A stretch of DNA of 64,000 nucleotides from Actinomycetes bacterium (GCA_021846515.1 JAJZWU010000007.1:1-64000); one strand, 5' to 3'. Counted from the stretch's first letter, positions 43,418 through 53,164 are shown. The notes: a model not told the origin generated them from the letters alone. A program made the numbers and translations.

Positions 43418-45361
43418 ATGAGTAATGTTCCCAAGCCAGAGGATGTGCAGGCAACCTTTTGCCTGACATTGGTAGATGAGTGGGTGCGCGGGGGGATAGA
43501 GCACGCCGTAGTCTGCCCAGGATCCAGGTCGACTCCACTGGCATTGGCACTTGAAGCAAATCCGCGTGTCAATATCCATGTGCATCTCGATGAACGTTCC
43601 GCCGGATTTGTGGGATTGGGAATTGCCTTGGCCACAGGGATTCCTGCAATTATATGCGTGACCAGTGGAACTGCTGCAGCGGAGCTTCACCCAAGTGTGG
43701 TCGAGGCGCATCATCAGGGAGTGCCATTGATTGTATGTACTGCAGATAGGCCATCAGAGCTAAGAAGTGTCGGAGCACCTCAGACCGTCGATCAGAACAT
43801 AATATATACCACTTCAGCCAGATACTACCTTGATATACCTCCAGCTGGGTGGGAGATGAGAGCCATGTGGAGATCATTGGCTGCAAGAGCGTATAGCGAG
43901 GCACTATACAGTCCTTATGGCCCAGGACCCGTCCATCTAAATTGCCAGTTTCGTGAACCCCTGGTTGGCCAATATCTGGACATGCCCGCCGGTAGACCTG
44001 ACGGCAGGATGTGGCATTCTATTGTCAGTCGACGCATGGATGGTGGTAGTGTTGCCTTTGAACATGTAACAGGCACTGACACTACCGGTAGCTCAGATGT
44101 ACTGACTGGCAATGCCGACGAGGGTCTATCCACCGAGCTTTTAATTCACAATATTGTCAGCAAGGCTAAAGGGATCATTGTGGTTGGGCAGTTGCCTCCA
44201 GATGTACTCGACGAGAGAATGTCTATTATTAAGTTGGCCAGAGCGCTTGGTTGGCCGTTGCTTGCCGATCCATTATCCATGTGTAGGACTTCCGATCCTG
44301 AGGTAATTGCCGGAGCTGATGCTATATTGCAAGATGCTGATGTGCGTTCACGTCTACGTCCTGATGCAGTTATCAGATTCGGCAAACCCTGGGCATCAAA
44401 GACTCTGAATAACTGGCTGGCTGAATTGGGTGATAGCGGCGTAGAGCAATTGCTGGTAGATCCCTACTGGCAATGGAGTGACCCGGGACGGGTGTCGTCT
44501 TTCATCGCCGACCACAAACCAGTGTCGCTTCTCAGGGCAGTGGAAAATAACTCAGCCATTATCAGAGATAACCAAGATTGGCTGCAGCTTTGGCAAGTGG
44601 CCGATGCGGCCGTACAGGAGGGTATTGACAAGTGGTGTATGGATCATGATGAAATTACAGGTGTTGGATTGGCCAGGGAAGTATTTGCGCGCTGCGCCGG
44701 TAAGGCAACATTAGTAGTGTCTTCATCCATGCCCGTCCGCGACGCTGAGCGCTTCGCCCAAAAGCTTGAGAGTCCACCGAAGGTCTTCTCTAACCGAGGC
44801 GCCAACGGTATTGATGGTGTAGTTTCAACTGCCAGAGGAATTGCTGAATCCGGGAAGTGGCGCCAAACTGTTGTATGGGTAGGTGATCTTGCCTTCTTCC
44901 ACGACTTGACTGCTCTACTGCGTACTGCCGGCCAATCGACACCCGACAACCGGCTAACCGTGATCGTTATGGACAATGGTGGCGGAGGAATATTCTCGTT
45001 CCTATCCCAAGCTGAAAAACTGGATAGCCACACTATGGAGAGATTGTTTACGACAAAACAGGAACAGAACGTTGTAGAGATCGCAAAGAGTCTTGGCGCA
45101 AAGGTAGTTAGCGTAGATACCATGGAGGGAGTACGAGCGGCGCTTCGAGATCATGTAGTTGGCCTGGAGGCAGATGGCCCTCTCCCCCTGGAGGATTCCA
45201 CTGCCAGTACACCGGTTAATATATCTAGCCACGATATAAGCTTGATAACGGTGATTCACGCAAATGCCCCCAGCGTACTGGAGTCGGCGCAGATCCAGCT
45301 TGAATTACAACGGCAAATCTCTGGACACTCGCTACAAGCTGTTATCGCCGAAAGTTCTTAG
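43418..45361 (+). CDS. menD: SEPHCHC synthase MenD
   Basis: 647 residues from the ATG at 43418; the frame upstream to 43370 adds an unrelated segment. Thiamine-diphosphate enzyme joining isochorismate and 2-oxoglutarate. Motifs: VCPGSRSTPLALALE, VTSGTAAAELHPSVVEA, VVSSSMPVRDAE, FSNRGANGIDGVVST and IVMDNGGGGIFSFL. About 40 residues near 225-260 and a further stretch near 590 are insertions relative to short homologues. It is divergent from menH. menF and menC are not in the window. Confidence 0.96.
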   Translation: MSNVPKPEDVQATFCLTLVDEWVRGGIEHAVVCPGSRSTPLALALEANPRVNIHVHLDERSAGFVGLGIALATGIPAIICVTSGTAAAELHPSVVEAHHQGVPLIVCTADRPSELRSVGAPQTVDQNIIYTTSARYYLDIPPAGWEMRAMWRSLAARAYSEALYSPYGPGPVHLNCQFREPLVGQYLDMPAGRPDGRMWHSIVSRRMDGGSVAFEHVTGTDTTGSSDVLTGNADEGLSTELLIHNIVSKAKGIIVVGQLPPDVLDERMSIIKLARALGWPLLADPLSMCRTSDPEVIAGADAILQDADVRSRLRPDAVIRFGKPWASKTLNNWLAELGDSGVEQLLVDPYWQWSDPGRVSSFIADHKPVSLLRAVENNSAIIRDNQDWLQLWQVADAAVQEGIDKWCMDHDEITGVGLAREVFARCAGKATLVVSSSMPVRDAERFAQKLESPPKVFSNRGANGIDGVVSTARGIAESGKWRQTVVWVGDLAFFHDLTALLRTAGQSTPDNRLTVIVMDNGGGGIFSFLSQAEKLDSHTMERLFTTKQEQNVVEIAKSLGAKVVSVDTMEGVRAALRDHVVGLEADGPLPLEDSTASTPVNISSHDISLITVIHANAPSVLESAQIQLELQRQISGHSLQAVIAESS

Positions 45362-45416
45362 CTGCCTATTGTCCTAAAATATACAAGTTAATCAGTAAAT
45401 ACACAGATTACTGCTG

Positions 45417-45422
45417 TATAAT
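45417..45422 (+). promoter_or_regulatory. -10 box of a likely leaderless S53 peptidase transcript
   Basis: A perfect TATAAT ends 8 nt before the ATG at 45431 and nothing like a ribosome binding site lies between. The expected transcript start falls at the start codon. A good -35 box was not found. Confidence 0.55.
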
Positions 45423-45430
45423 CTATTGCA

Positions 45431-48400
45431 ATGAAACACTCGATCGGCATGGCATCAGCTACGTTATGTGCATTATCACTTATTGCGGTCACATTTACGC
45501 CAAGCTCAGCTTACGCTTATACGCCATCTCCAATAAACCAACTAGTTCCTATTGGTAGTACTGTCCCGGTCCCTCACAATGCATTATTCAAGGGATTGGT
45601 TCCATCAAATACCTCGTTACATATAGACATAGTGATGCATCCAAGAGATCCGAGCGCTCTTGCAAACTTTGTAAAAGAGGTCTCTACTCCAGGATCACCA
45701 GAATATCGCCATTTTCTTGCCAAAGGACAGTTTGCTTCTGTCTTTGGGCCGACCAAGAGCCAGATTACCCAGGTACGAACAACTCTTTCATCAGAGGGGT
45801 TGACACTGGGTCCAACAAGTAGTAATGGACTTGTAATCCCACTAACCACAACAGCTAGAAAGCTGTCTGAGAGTCTCCATACAAAGCTTGCCTATTATCG
45901 CCTACGTTCTGGCAGGATAGCTATGGCCAATACAACTGCTCCAATGCTACCAGCATCCATCGCAACGACAGTCCAAAACATAGTAGGACTGAACAACCTC
46001 TACCTGCCAAAACCGGCAGTAATGCTTGCACCCGGATCATCTGTCTCCACAGAAATAAATACCCACCCAACAGCTCTATCCAATCTGCACAAGCTCTTAT
46101 CACACAAGCAATCTGAATCTCTATCTAATCCAGCCAATATTGCATCTACGCAATTGGCCACCGGAGACACCACGCCACACCAAGAATCATCGCCACTGAC
46201 ATCTGCCCTACAGGCACCTGCACCACAGACATCCAGTCCACCATCACCTTGTACAAGTGCAACAAGCACCGCTACAGCCTATAGTGCATATACCGCAAAC
46301 CAGATTGCCTCTGCTTATGGCTTAACCAGCGCATACAACAAGGGTGATTTTGGAGCAGGTGAGACTATTGCCCTTTACGAACTTGCACCATTTACCTCAT
46401 CCGATATAAGCGCTTACCAGAGTTGCTACGGAACGAATGCCACTGTAACCACATTACAGGTAGATGGTGGGGCGCCATCTGGAACAGGTGGATCTATAGA
46501 AGACACACTAGATATAGAAGATTTAATCGGATTAGTTCCACAGGCCACCATAGATGTCTACGAAGCTCCACAGACAGGTTCAGGCCCCTTTGACGGCTAT
46601 AACCAGATAGCTACCAATGACAGTGCCCAGGTGGTATCCACAAGCTGGGCATTATGTGAGCCACTGACTGGCAAATCATATGCACAATCAGAAGAGACCA
46701 TATTTGAGCAGATGGCGGCACAGGGACAGTCGGTACTTGCCGCATCCGGCGACACTGGATCGGCAGGATGCTACCCAAATGGTAGCTCACCTGGCTTTAC
46801 AACTGTATCATGTGCATCGTCTTCTATATGTTGGGCAGGCGACGCAGGTGGGTACGCTAATGAGTGGACTGGCAGTTCGTGGGACTCATCTTTACAGTCT
46901 ATTCCCAATATGTCGACTAACGGAGTAGGATCCATATCATGTCCAGAAACCGCCTTCTGTATAGCAACAGGTTACTATGGAAGCCACTATTCGACCTGGA
47001 CTCCGAGTGGAGGGTGGACAAGTCCCACCTCCACTACCCCCCTGTCGGGTAATTACGATTCTGTCATGGCATGTGCCTCGTCGTCTATGTGCTGGCTGGT
47101 AGATACCAATGGGAACGGGACTGAATGGACCGGCAGCTCATGGTCGGCAAAGACGACAATAGACAGTTCGATAGGATCTGCTACTGTCAGCGCTACCGCA
47201 GTGATACCAAGTATATTCTGCCCTTCTGCAAGCCTATGTCTGGTTACATATGGCGTGCTTACATCCAATAGTACCTATCAAAATACAAGCGTCTACTGGA
47301 ATGGCTCAACTTGGACATCTCCTGTAACCCTCAGCGATACGACTGGAGCTGTGACATCCCTGTCATGTGCGCCTGGAACATCTGGTCCATGTTGGGCAGT
47401 GGACTCTGCGGGTAATGGAATTAAATGGGCATCCTCCAGTTGGGCAACTTCCACTACTGCGGTAGATCCTGGAGAAGACCTGTCTGCAATATCGTGTGCG
47501 TCTTCCAGCTCATGTTTTGTCCTTGCTGGAAACAACAACCTCCATGCAATCGAGTGGAACGGATCATCGTGGCAATCCCCCACATCTACAGGAGCAGGGT
47601 TAGAGGGAGGGAGCATTTTCCCTACAGGCCTATCCTGCCCCACATCTAGTTTCTGCATGGGAGTGACCAGTGGCGGTAGCGCCATTGAATGGGATGGCAC
47701 CTGGGGTAATTATCAGCAAGTAGATGGCATAAGCTCCCTATCTGTCAATGACCCGGCAAGTGATCCCTATGTTACAGGAGTAGGTGGCACCGACATGACA
47801 TCTCCTACCACACCTCCAACAGAGACGGTATGGAACGAAAAAATGGCATCAGAAGGAGGGGGAGGGGGGGGTATATCTACCTTCTGGCAGATGCCCTCAT
47901 GGCAACAGAATAACAGCTTACCTGGAGTTATAAACTCATACTCTACCGCTACGCTCTGCAGCGCACAGTCTGGCAGCTATTGCAGAGAGGTGCCGGACGT
48001 ATCTGGATCAGCTGACCCGATGCATGGTTATGTAATCTACTACAAGGGCAACTGGACGGCAGAGGGAGGCACCAGCGCCGCTACTCCAACATGGGCGTCA
48101 CTTGTAACGCTGACCGATGAAGAATACGGCTCGGTTGATAATTCCTCAGGAAAAGTGACTGGAGGATTGGGATTTTTGAACCCTGCTCTTTATTCCATAG
48201 ATGCAAGCACACCCTCAGCATTTAACAACATTACTACCGGCAACAACAATGATTACACGGGAACCAACAAAGGCGACTACCCTGTCGCCACATCCAGCCA
48301 GCGATACTCAATGGCGGCTGGTCTCGGATCGCCCAATGGATCGGTATTGATCGGCGCTATCGTAAGCTACATGTCGATCACGCCTACTCCTTCTGTAACT

Positions 48401-49885
48401 GGGGTGAGTCCAACCAGTGGTTTCACATCTGGTGGCACAACTGTGACAATTACCGGTACAAACTTCACTTCCTCTGCGACAGTGAAGTTCGGCACTGTTA
48501 CGGCAACTGCTGTAACAGTAAGCTCCGCTACGTCTATTACCGCAACCTCTCCTGCAGAGTCTGCAGGTACTGTCAATGTAACTGTCACTACTTCAGGTGG
48601 AACTAGCGCCATAAGCTCAGCTGATCAGTTCACCTATATAGCTGGATATACATATACACCGGTAACGCCATTTCGGATATGCGACACAAGGCCAAACAAC
48701 CCCTCCAACCTCTCTGGAACGGCACTTAGCCAATGCGAAGGAAAGACCCTTAATGCCAATACGTCTATTACAATCCAGGTGTCGGGACTCGGATCTGTAC
48801 CTATAAGTGCAACAGGTGCAGTATTGAACATAACGGCCATCATGCCCACACAGCCCACCTACCTTACTGTCTATCCCTCCAGCGATACCACAAGGCCAAC
48901 CGCATCCAGTCTTAATGCAAATACCGATACTACAGTTGCCAACCTGGTAGAGGTTTCACTTCCAACAAACGGAAAGATCACCATATACAACTTCACCGGA
49001 CAGCTAAATGTTGCTGTAGACGTAGAAGGATACACAACCACAACAACCGGAGCCAGCCTCTACCAGCCACTTACAAACCCACAACGCCTTGTAGATACCA
49101 GGTGCTCTGAGGCATCGTTCAAAGCGGCAAACTCCACCTATTGCAGTACAATTCCATCCAGTAACTCATCTTTGACTGCCCTTGCACCAGGTGATACAGA
49201 AAATATCCAGATATCAGGACTTGGGGGACTACCGTCAAATGGCATAACGGCGGTGGTTCTAAATGTTACCTCCACAGGCACAGAAAAAGGTGGCTATTTC
49301 ACCCTGTATCCCGCTGGATCACAAAGACCAACCGCATCAAACTTGAACTGGGTGTCAGGAAAGGCGGTGGCAAATAGAGTAATAGTGCCGGTAGCAAACG
49401 GTAAGGTATCTCTCTATTCGTCTACCTATGCACAGGCAATAGTGGATGTATCTGGATACTTCTCGGATGCGACTACAGGTAACTATCTTATCCCCATATC
49501 ACCAACAAGGATATGTGATACCAGACCAGGTAATCCCTCCGGGCTTACAGGTATAGATGCCCAGTGTAACGGAGACACTCTAAATCCCCTATCCAAGCTG
49601 GAGGTGAAGGTGGAAGGTGCTGGGGGACTACCATCTTCTGGCATAACGGCAGTCATAATAAACCTCACCGCAGCAGGAGCAAGCACAAGCGGCTACCTAT
49701 CTGTAAATCCCGCCTCTATTCCACCTACCACCTCTGATCTTAACTGGACAGGAAAAGAGGATATAGCAGTTCCAAACCTGGTCGTAGCGACACTAAACTC
49801 AAGTGGGTATATCACCATCTACAATGGCTCTGGTATATCTACGGTAAATGTAATAGTGGACGTAACCGGGTACATGACCGAATAA
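45431..49885 (+). CDS. Secreted S53 (sedolisin/kumamolisin) peptidase with inserted repeat domain
   Basis: 1484 residues. A signal peptide ends near residue 29. An S53 activation propeptide spans about 45-190, then a Ser/Thr/Pro linker. The catalytic domain starts near 280, with Glu357 and Asp361 (EDTLD), Asp441 in SGDTG, and Ser882 in GGTSAATP. Between SGDTG and the PYVTGVGGT segment (779-787), where relatives have about 20 residues, lie seven Cys-pair/Trp repeats (457-765). After the catalytic domain come an IPT/TIG domain (988-1070) and three copies of a 130-residue beta-rich module (1075-1201, 1211-1343, 1352-1481). S53 enzymes are serine-carboxyl peptidases, usually with acid optimum. 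It separates menD from menA. Confidence 0.9.
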   Translation: MKHSIGMASATLCALSLIAVTFTPSSAYAYTPSPINQLVPIGSTVPVPHNALFKGLVPSNTSLHIDIVMHPRDPSALANFVKEVSTPGSPEYRHFLAKGQFASVFGPTKSQITQVRTTLSSEGLTLGPTSSNGLVIPLTTTARKLSESLHTKLAYYRLRSGRIAMANTTAPMLPASIATTVQNIVGLNNLYLPKPAVMLAPGSSVSTEINTHPTALSNLHKLLSHKQSESLSNPANIASTQLATGDTTPHQESSPLTSALQAPAPQTSSPPSPCTSATSTATAYSAYTANQIASAYGLTSAYNKGDFGAGETIALYELAPFTSSDISAYQSCYGTNATVTTLQVDGGAPSGTGGSIEDTLDIEDLIGLVPQATIDVYEAPQTGSGPFDGYNQIATNDSAQVVSTSWALCEPLTGKSYAQSEETIFEQMAAQGQSVLAASGDTGSAGCYPNGSSPGFTTVSCASSSICWAGDAGGYANEWTGSSWDSSLQSIPNMSTNGVGSISCPETAFCIATGYYGSHYSTWTPSGGWTSPTSTTPLSGNYDSVMACASSSMCWLVDTNGNGTEWTGSSWSAKTTIDSSIGSATVSATAVIPSIFCPSASLCLVTYGVLTSNSTYQNTSVYWNGSTWTSPVTLSDTTGAVTSLSCAPGTSGPCWAVDSAGNGIKWASSSWATSTTAVDPGEDLSAISCASSSSCFVLAGNNNLHAIEWNGSSWQSPTSTGAGLEGGSIFPTGLSCPTSSFCMGVTSGGSAIEWDGTWGNYQQVDGISSLSVNDPASDPYVTGVGGTDMTSPTTPPTETVWNEKMASEGGGGGGISTFWQMPSWQQNNSLPGVINSYSTATLCSAQSGSYCREVPDVSGSADPMHGYVIYYKGNWTAEGGTSAATPTWASLVTLTDEEYGSVDNSSGKVTGGLGFLNPALYSIDASTPSAFNNITTGNNNDYTGTNKGDYPVATSSQRYSMAAGLGSPNGSVLIGAIVSYMSITPTPSVTGVSPTSGFTSGGTTVTITGTNFTSSATVKFGTVTATAVTVSSATSITATSPAESAGTVNVTVTTSGGTSAISSADQFTYIAGYTYTPVTPFRICDTRPNNPSNLSGTALSQCEGKTLNANTSITIQVSGLGSVPISATGAVLNITAIMPTQPTYLTVYPSSDTTRPTASSLNANTDTTVANLVEVSLPTNGKITIYNFTGQLNVAVDVEGYTTTTTGASLYQPLTNPQRLVDTRCSEASFKAANSTYCSTIPSSNSSLTALAPGDTENIQISGLGGLPSNGITAVVLNVTSTGTEKGGYFTLYPAGSQRPTASNLNWVSGKAVANRVIVPVANGKVSLYSSTYAQAIVDVSGYFSDATTGNYLIPISPTRICDTRPGNPSGLTGIDAQCNGDTLNPLSKLEVKVEGAGGLPSSGITAVIINLTAAGASTSGYLSVNPASIPPTTSDLNWTGKEDIAVPNLVVATLNSSGYITIYNGSGISTVNVIVDVTGYMTE
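46799..47725 (+). repeat. Seven in-frame repeats inside the S53 catalytic domain
   Basis: Encodes residues 457-765. Each unit of 33-48 residues reads roughly S-C, 4-6 residues, C-W/F/L, then a Gly/Asn turn and W-x-G-S-S-W (for example SCASSSICW and EWTGSSW). Seven units are recognisable. The Cys pair and closing Trp in every unit suggest one four-stranded blade each, so a seven-bladed propeller is likely. Copies differ at DNA level, so the repeat is old rather than a recent expansion. Confidence 0.8.
48653..49873 (+). repeat. Three C-terminal beta-rich modules of the S53 peptidase
   Basis: Three tandem copies of about 130 residues. Shared phrases are P-x-R-I/L-x-DTR near the start, a Gly-Leu-Pro turn, AVVLNVT or AVIINLT, GY-x-TLYPAG, ANRV/PNLV and V-V-DV-x-GY at the end. 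They probably bind a surface polymer or mediate anchoring, but no ligand can be named. Confidence 0.75.
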
Positions 49886-49899
49886 CTACACAGTCATAC

Positions 49900-50808
49900 T
49901 CAAATCAGCAATCCGGCTACAAGAAGCAGCCCTGCGAGCATCTCCAAAAATGCGGTAGAGCCAAGTAGCGCCAAAAGGTCACGACCGGTCAACCGAGAAA
50001 GGGCAAGTGGTACACTACGTTTAGTCACCGCAAAAGCAACCAGTGCCAACAGCACCCAAGGACGATACACGCTTATAAGAACAATACCTATCGCGGCACA
50101 TAAAAGCACTCCCACGTACATCATACCTGCCCTACTTCTTCCCAAGCGGACGGCAAGAGTCAATTTATTCTCCCTCCTGTCGCCCTCTATGTCCCTTAAA
50201 TTATTTGCCTGTAAAATAGCCACTGCCAACATTCCCACGGGTATTGAAGCCAGTAGCCCCTCTATCCAGTAAAGATGACCATCACCCACTACATAAGCAC
50301 TCCCTACCGTAGCAACTACGCCAAAGAAGATAAATACAAACAGCTCTCCAAATCCAAGACTGGCGTATGGTTTTGGCCCACTCGAATATCCTATCGCGGC
50401 GATGCCGGCAAGTGCCCCCACAATCAATATCCACCACTGATCGATCATTGCCGCCAATAAAAGGCCACAGATACCGGCTACAGTCATCGAAACCAACGCT
50501 GCAAATGCAACCTGTTTGGGAGGAACAGATCCAGAAGCGGTCAGCCGCGAGGGGCCTGTCCTCTCTCTATCCCTACCCGCCACCCCGTCAGAATAATCGT
50601 TTGCATAGTTCACACCTATCTGCAATGAGACAGAAACCAACAGAGCTAGAAACGCTCTTATCCACTGATCAGCACTCAGGCCATGAGCGAAGCCAACGGC
50701 ACCGGAATGCCTACTTGCTACCAGAGCTACGCCTACTGCAACAGGTACTGCTGCAGCAACAAGAGTACGCGGCCTGGCTCCGGCAACCCACAGCTTAAAA
50801 TAACTCAT
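49900..50808 (-). CDS. menA: 1,4-dihydroxy-2-naphthoate polyprenyltransferase
   Basis: 302 residues, UbiA-superfamily membrane enzyme with 8-9 hydrophobic segments. It attaches the polyprenyl chain to dihydroxynaphthoate. The first Asp-rich motif is NYANDYSDGVAGRDRERTG near residue 68 and the second is NNLRDIEGDRRENK near 205; both bind the Mg-diphosphate. An AGGCAGG site precedes the ATG at 50808. It lies 21 nt downstream of menB on the minus strand and is probably co-transcribed with it. Confidence 0.96.
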   Translation of the reverse strand: MSYFKLWVAGARPRTLVAAAVPVAVGVALVASRHSGAVGFAHGLSADQWIRAFLALLVSVSLQIGVNYANDYSDGVAGRDRERTGPSRLTASGSVPPKQVAFAALVSMTVAGICGLLLAAMIDQWWILIVGALAGIAAIGYSSGPKPYASLGFGELFVFIFFGVVATVGSAYVVGDGHLYWIEGLLASIPVGMLAVAILQANNLRDIEGDRRENKLTLAVRLGRSRAGMMYVGVLLCAAIGIVLISVYRPWVLLALVAFAVTKRSVPLALSRLTGRDLLALLGSTAFLEMLAGLLLVAGLLI

Positions 50809-50829
50809 CCGACCTGCCTAATTTTACAA

Positions 50830-51720
50830 TCATGGCCTGCGAGGAAACTTGGCAAAATCAGGTTTACGCTTTGCACGATATGCGTCCCTGCCCTCCTGCC
50901 CTTCTTCGGTCATGTAAAACAACATAGTGGCATCACCTGCCAATTGCTGTATACCCGCAAGGCCATCATCTGCCGCATTGAATCCGCCTTTCAGCATTCG
51001 TAGAGCTATTGGTGACAGCTGAAGGATGCGCCTGCACCATGCAACAGTCTCGGTCTCCAACGATGCAAGCGGAACCACAGCATTGACAAGTCCCCACTCA
51101 AGTGCCTGCTCGGCATCGTACTGTCTACAGAGAAACCATATCTCCTTTGCTCTCTTAAGTCCTATAGTTCTGGCAAGCAATCCAGCTCCGTAACCACCAT
51201 CAAAGCTCCCTACCACAGGACCAGTCTGTCCAAAACGGGCATTATCGGCGGCAATAGTTAGATCACATACAAGGTGAAGGACATGCCCACCACCTATAGC
51301 ATATCCAGCTACCATGGCTATCACGGGCTTGGGGGTTCTTCTTATCTGTATCTGCAGATCAAGTACATTCAATCTTCCTATGTGCCTTCCTCCCAACTCA
51401 TCGTCACCTATGTAACCATCATCTCCCCTAATGCGCTGATCGCCGCCGGAGCAAAATGCCCTATCTCCCTGCCCGGTAAGGACGATGACACCGACCTCCG
51501 GATCATCCCTTGCCATATTCATTGCCTCGGTTAGCTCAAACAACGTCTGTGGCCGAAAGGCGTTATGTACCTCCGGACGGCAGATGGTCAGCTTGGCAAT
51601 TCCATCTGCAGTTTCGTAGGTAATATCATGCCAGTTGCCTGCAGGCTTCCAATCCGGTGGAGGCAACAGCCTGAGTTCTTCAAGTGGATCAGTTCTTCTG
51701 GATGGTTGTTCTATTGGCAT
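50830..51720 (-). CDS. menB: 1,4-dihydroxy-2-naphthoyl-CoA synthase
   Basis: About 296 residues, crotonase fold. MenB closes the second ring of the naphthoquinone. Motifs: [54 protein letters not shown] and [12 protein letters not shown]. Two Met codons stand at 51720 and 51723; I prefer the second, because a minus-strand TAGAAT ends 6 nt before it and no ribosome binding site is seen. It is divergent from menE across 194 nt and precedes menA. Confidence 0.96.
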   Translation of the reverse strand: MPIEQPSRRTDPLEELRLLPPPDWKPAGNWHDITYETADGIAKLTICRPEVHNAFRPQTLFELTEAMNMARDDPEVGVIVLTGQGDRAFCSGGDQRIRGDDGYIGDDELGGRHIGRLNVLDLQIQIRRTPKPVIAMVAGYAIGGGHVLHLVCDLTIAADNARFGQTGPVVGSFDGGYGAGLLARTIGLKRAKEIWFLCRQYDAEQALEWGLVNAVVPLASLETETVAWCRRILQLSPIALRMLKGGFNAADDGLAGIQQLAGDATMLFYMTEEGQEGRDAYRAKRKPDFAKFPRRP

Positions 51721-51730
51721 CATTACATTC

Positions 51731-51822
51731 TATGCTATCAGCCGACCCACTTGGCCAATGGCAGCATCCATTAGGCTATCCCGCAAGTACATCTTATGCT
51801 ACCAGCCTGCCTGGCCAATTGC
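51731..51822. repeat. Imperfect direct repeat between menB and menE
   Basis: Two related segments begin with TATGCTAYCAGCC and end with TGGCCAAT at 51731-51762 and 51795-51822, 64 bp apart. They lie in the divergent promoter region of menB and menE. Such a pair could be binding sites for a common regulator, but the repeats are imperfect and no regulator is nearby. Confidence 0.45.
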
Positions 51823-51900
51823 TGTCTCAAACTAACGATTACCCCGAAACTGCAACCATGAACTCACAGCATCAATGATGGCGTAGGCCGGCAATAGCGG

Positions 51901-51906
51901 TACTAT
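51901..51906 (+). promoter_or_regulatory. -10 box of a likely leaderless menE transcript
   Basis: TACTAT ends 8 nt before the menE ATG at 51915, with no ribosome binding site between. The -35 region is not clear. Confidence 0.4.
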
Positions 51907-51914
51907 CTAATAGT

Positions 51915-53087
51915 ATGAACAGACTCATAGCACTTGATATACCCGCCAATATGTATCCTGACGCTCTATTAAGCATATGGGAAAATGAAGATGCGGTAAC
52001 TCCAATAGATCGCCGCCTACCCAAAAATGCCCAACAGATACAGCTTGACGCAACCATGCCAACTCACGTCCTGAGAGATGATGGCGAAATATACAAAATA
52101 GATAGTGGTTCTCCTGTAAAGCCTGGAGATGCCCTGGTAATGGCCACTAGCGGCACAACCAGTGTACCAAAGGCCGTTGTGCTCACCATGGAAGCGCTTA
52201 AAGCTTCTGCTATTGCAGCAAGTACAAGGTTGCAAGTAGACCCAGTAACCGATAGGTGGCTTGCATGCTTGCCTCTCGCTCACATCGGAGGTTTTTCGGT
52301 TTTGACAAAAGCCATGTTCAACGATATTCCCCTGACGGTTGTAAACGAGTTCAATCCTGAATCAGTAGAGGCCGAAACAAAGAATGGATGCAACATTGTA
52401 TCTCTGGTGGCAACAGCAATGAATCGGATCGATGCCAGTCTATTCAAAACCATCGTACTGGGTGGATCGGCACCACCTGAAATATTGCCCATTAATTGCG
52501 TCACAACCTACGGCATGACAGAATCAGGTAGTGGATGCATATATGACGGCTTTCCTCTGGATGGGGTAGAAATGTCAGTAAGATCAGCCACTGCCAGCGC
52601 TACTGGAGACATTTCTACGCACGGCACAGGTGAGATAATGCTGAGAGGAAAGCCACTGCTACGCTGCTACAGAGATGGAGAAGACCCGAAAGATCTCAAC
52701 GGGTGGTTTGCCACAGGCGACATGGGCACAATGGATGCTGACGGTAGATTACAGGTCACAGGAAGAATTAGTGAGGTAATCATTACGGGAGGAGAGAAGG
52801 TCTCCCCAGAACAGGTAGAAAGAATACTGCAAAATCATAGTTTGGTCCATGAAGTAGCCGTAATCGGAGCACCAGATACGGAATGGGGAGAAAGGGTGGT
52901 AGCTTGTGTAGTGCCGGAATATCCAGACAATCCACCTTCACTACAACAACTAGCCGAACTGGTAAAAATAAGCCTTGCTCCCTGGTCGACTCCGAAGGAA
53001 CTGAGAATAGTCAATAGCCTACCGAAGACATCCATATCAAAGATTGACCGAAAGGCGCTCAAAAATATATATCGTAATAAAATATAA
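51915..53087 (+). CDS. menE: o-Succinylbenzoate-CoA ligase, short form
   Basis: 390 residues, an ANL-superfamily adenylating enzyme that activates o-succinylbenzoate. The phosphate loop is MATSGTTSVPKAVVLT near residue 75. Further motifs are LPLAHIGGFSVL, VTTYGMTESGSG, GWFATGDMG and the C-terminal Lys in LPKTSISKIDRKAL. The N-terminal subdomain is reduced compared with enzymes of about 450-490 residues, as seen in other actinobacterial MenE proteins. It is divergent from menB and convergent with the GNAT gene. Confidence 0.94.
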   Translation: MNRLIALDIPANMYPDALLSIWENEDAVTPIDRRLPKNAQQIQLDATMPTHVLRDDGEIYKIDSGSPVKPGDALVMATSGTTSVPKAVVLTMEALKASAIAASTRLQVDPVTDRWLACLPLAHIGGFSVLTKAMFNDIPLTVVNEFNPESVEAETKNGCNIVSLVATAMNRIDASLFKTIVLGGSAPPEILPINCVTTYGMTESGSGCIYDGFPLDGVEMSVRSATASATGDISTHGTGEIMLRGKPLLRCYRDGEDPKDLNGWFATGDMGTMDADGRLQVTGRISEVIITGGEKVSPEQVERILQNHSLVHEVAVIGAPDTEWGERVVACVVPEYPDNPPSLQQLAELVKISLAPWSTPKELRIVNSLPKTSISKIDRKALKNIYRNKI

Positions 53088-53164
53088 TAGCCAACGCACA
53101 GGCTCATGCTTGAATGACGTACTATTCACAGCCACGCACAATCCCTCGATACGACCAACATGTC

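Noticed and set aside
46799-47725. A separate gene fused to the peptidase by a sequencing error
   Set aside because: The frame is continuous with no stop, and both halves of one S53 catalytic domain lie on the two sides, so the repeats are a true insertion.
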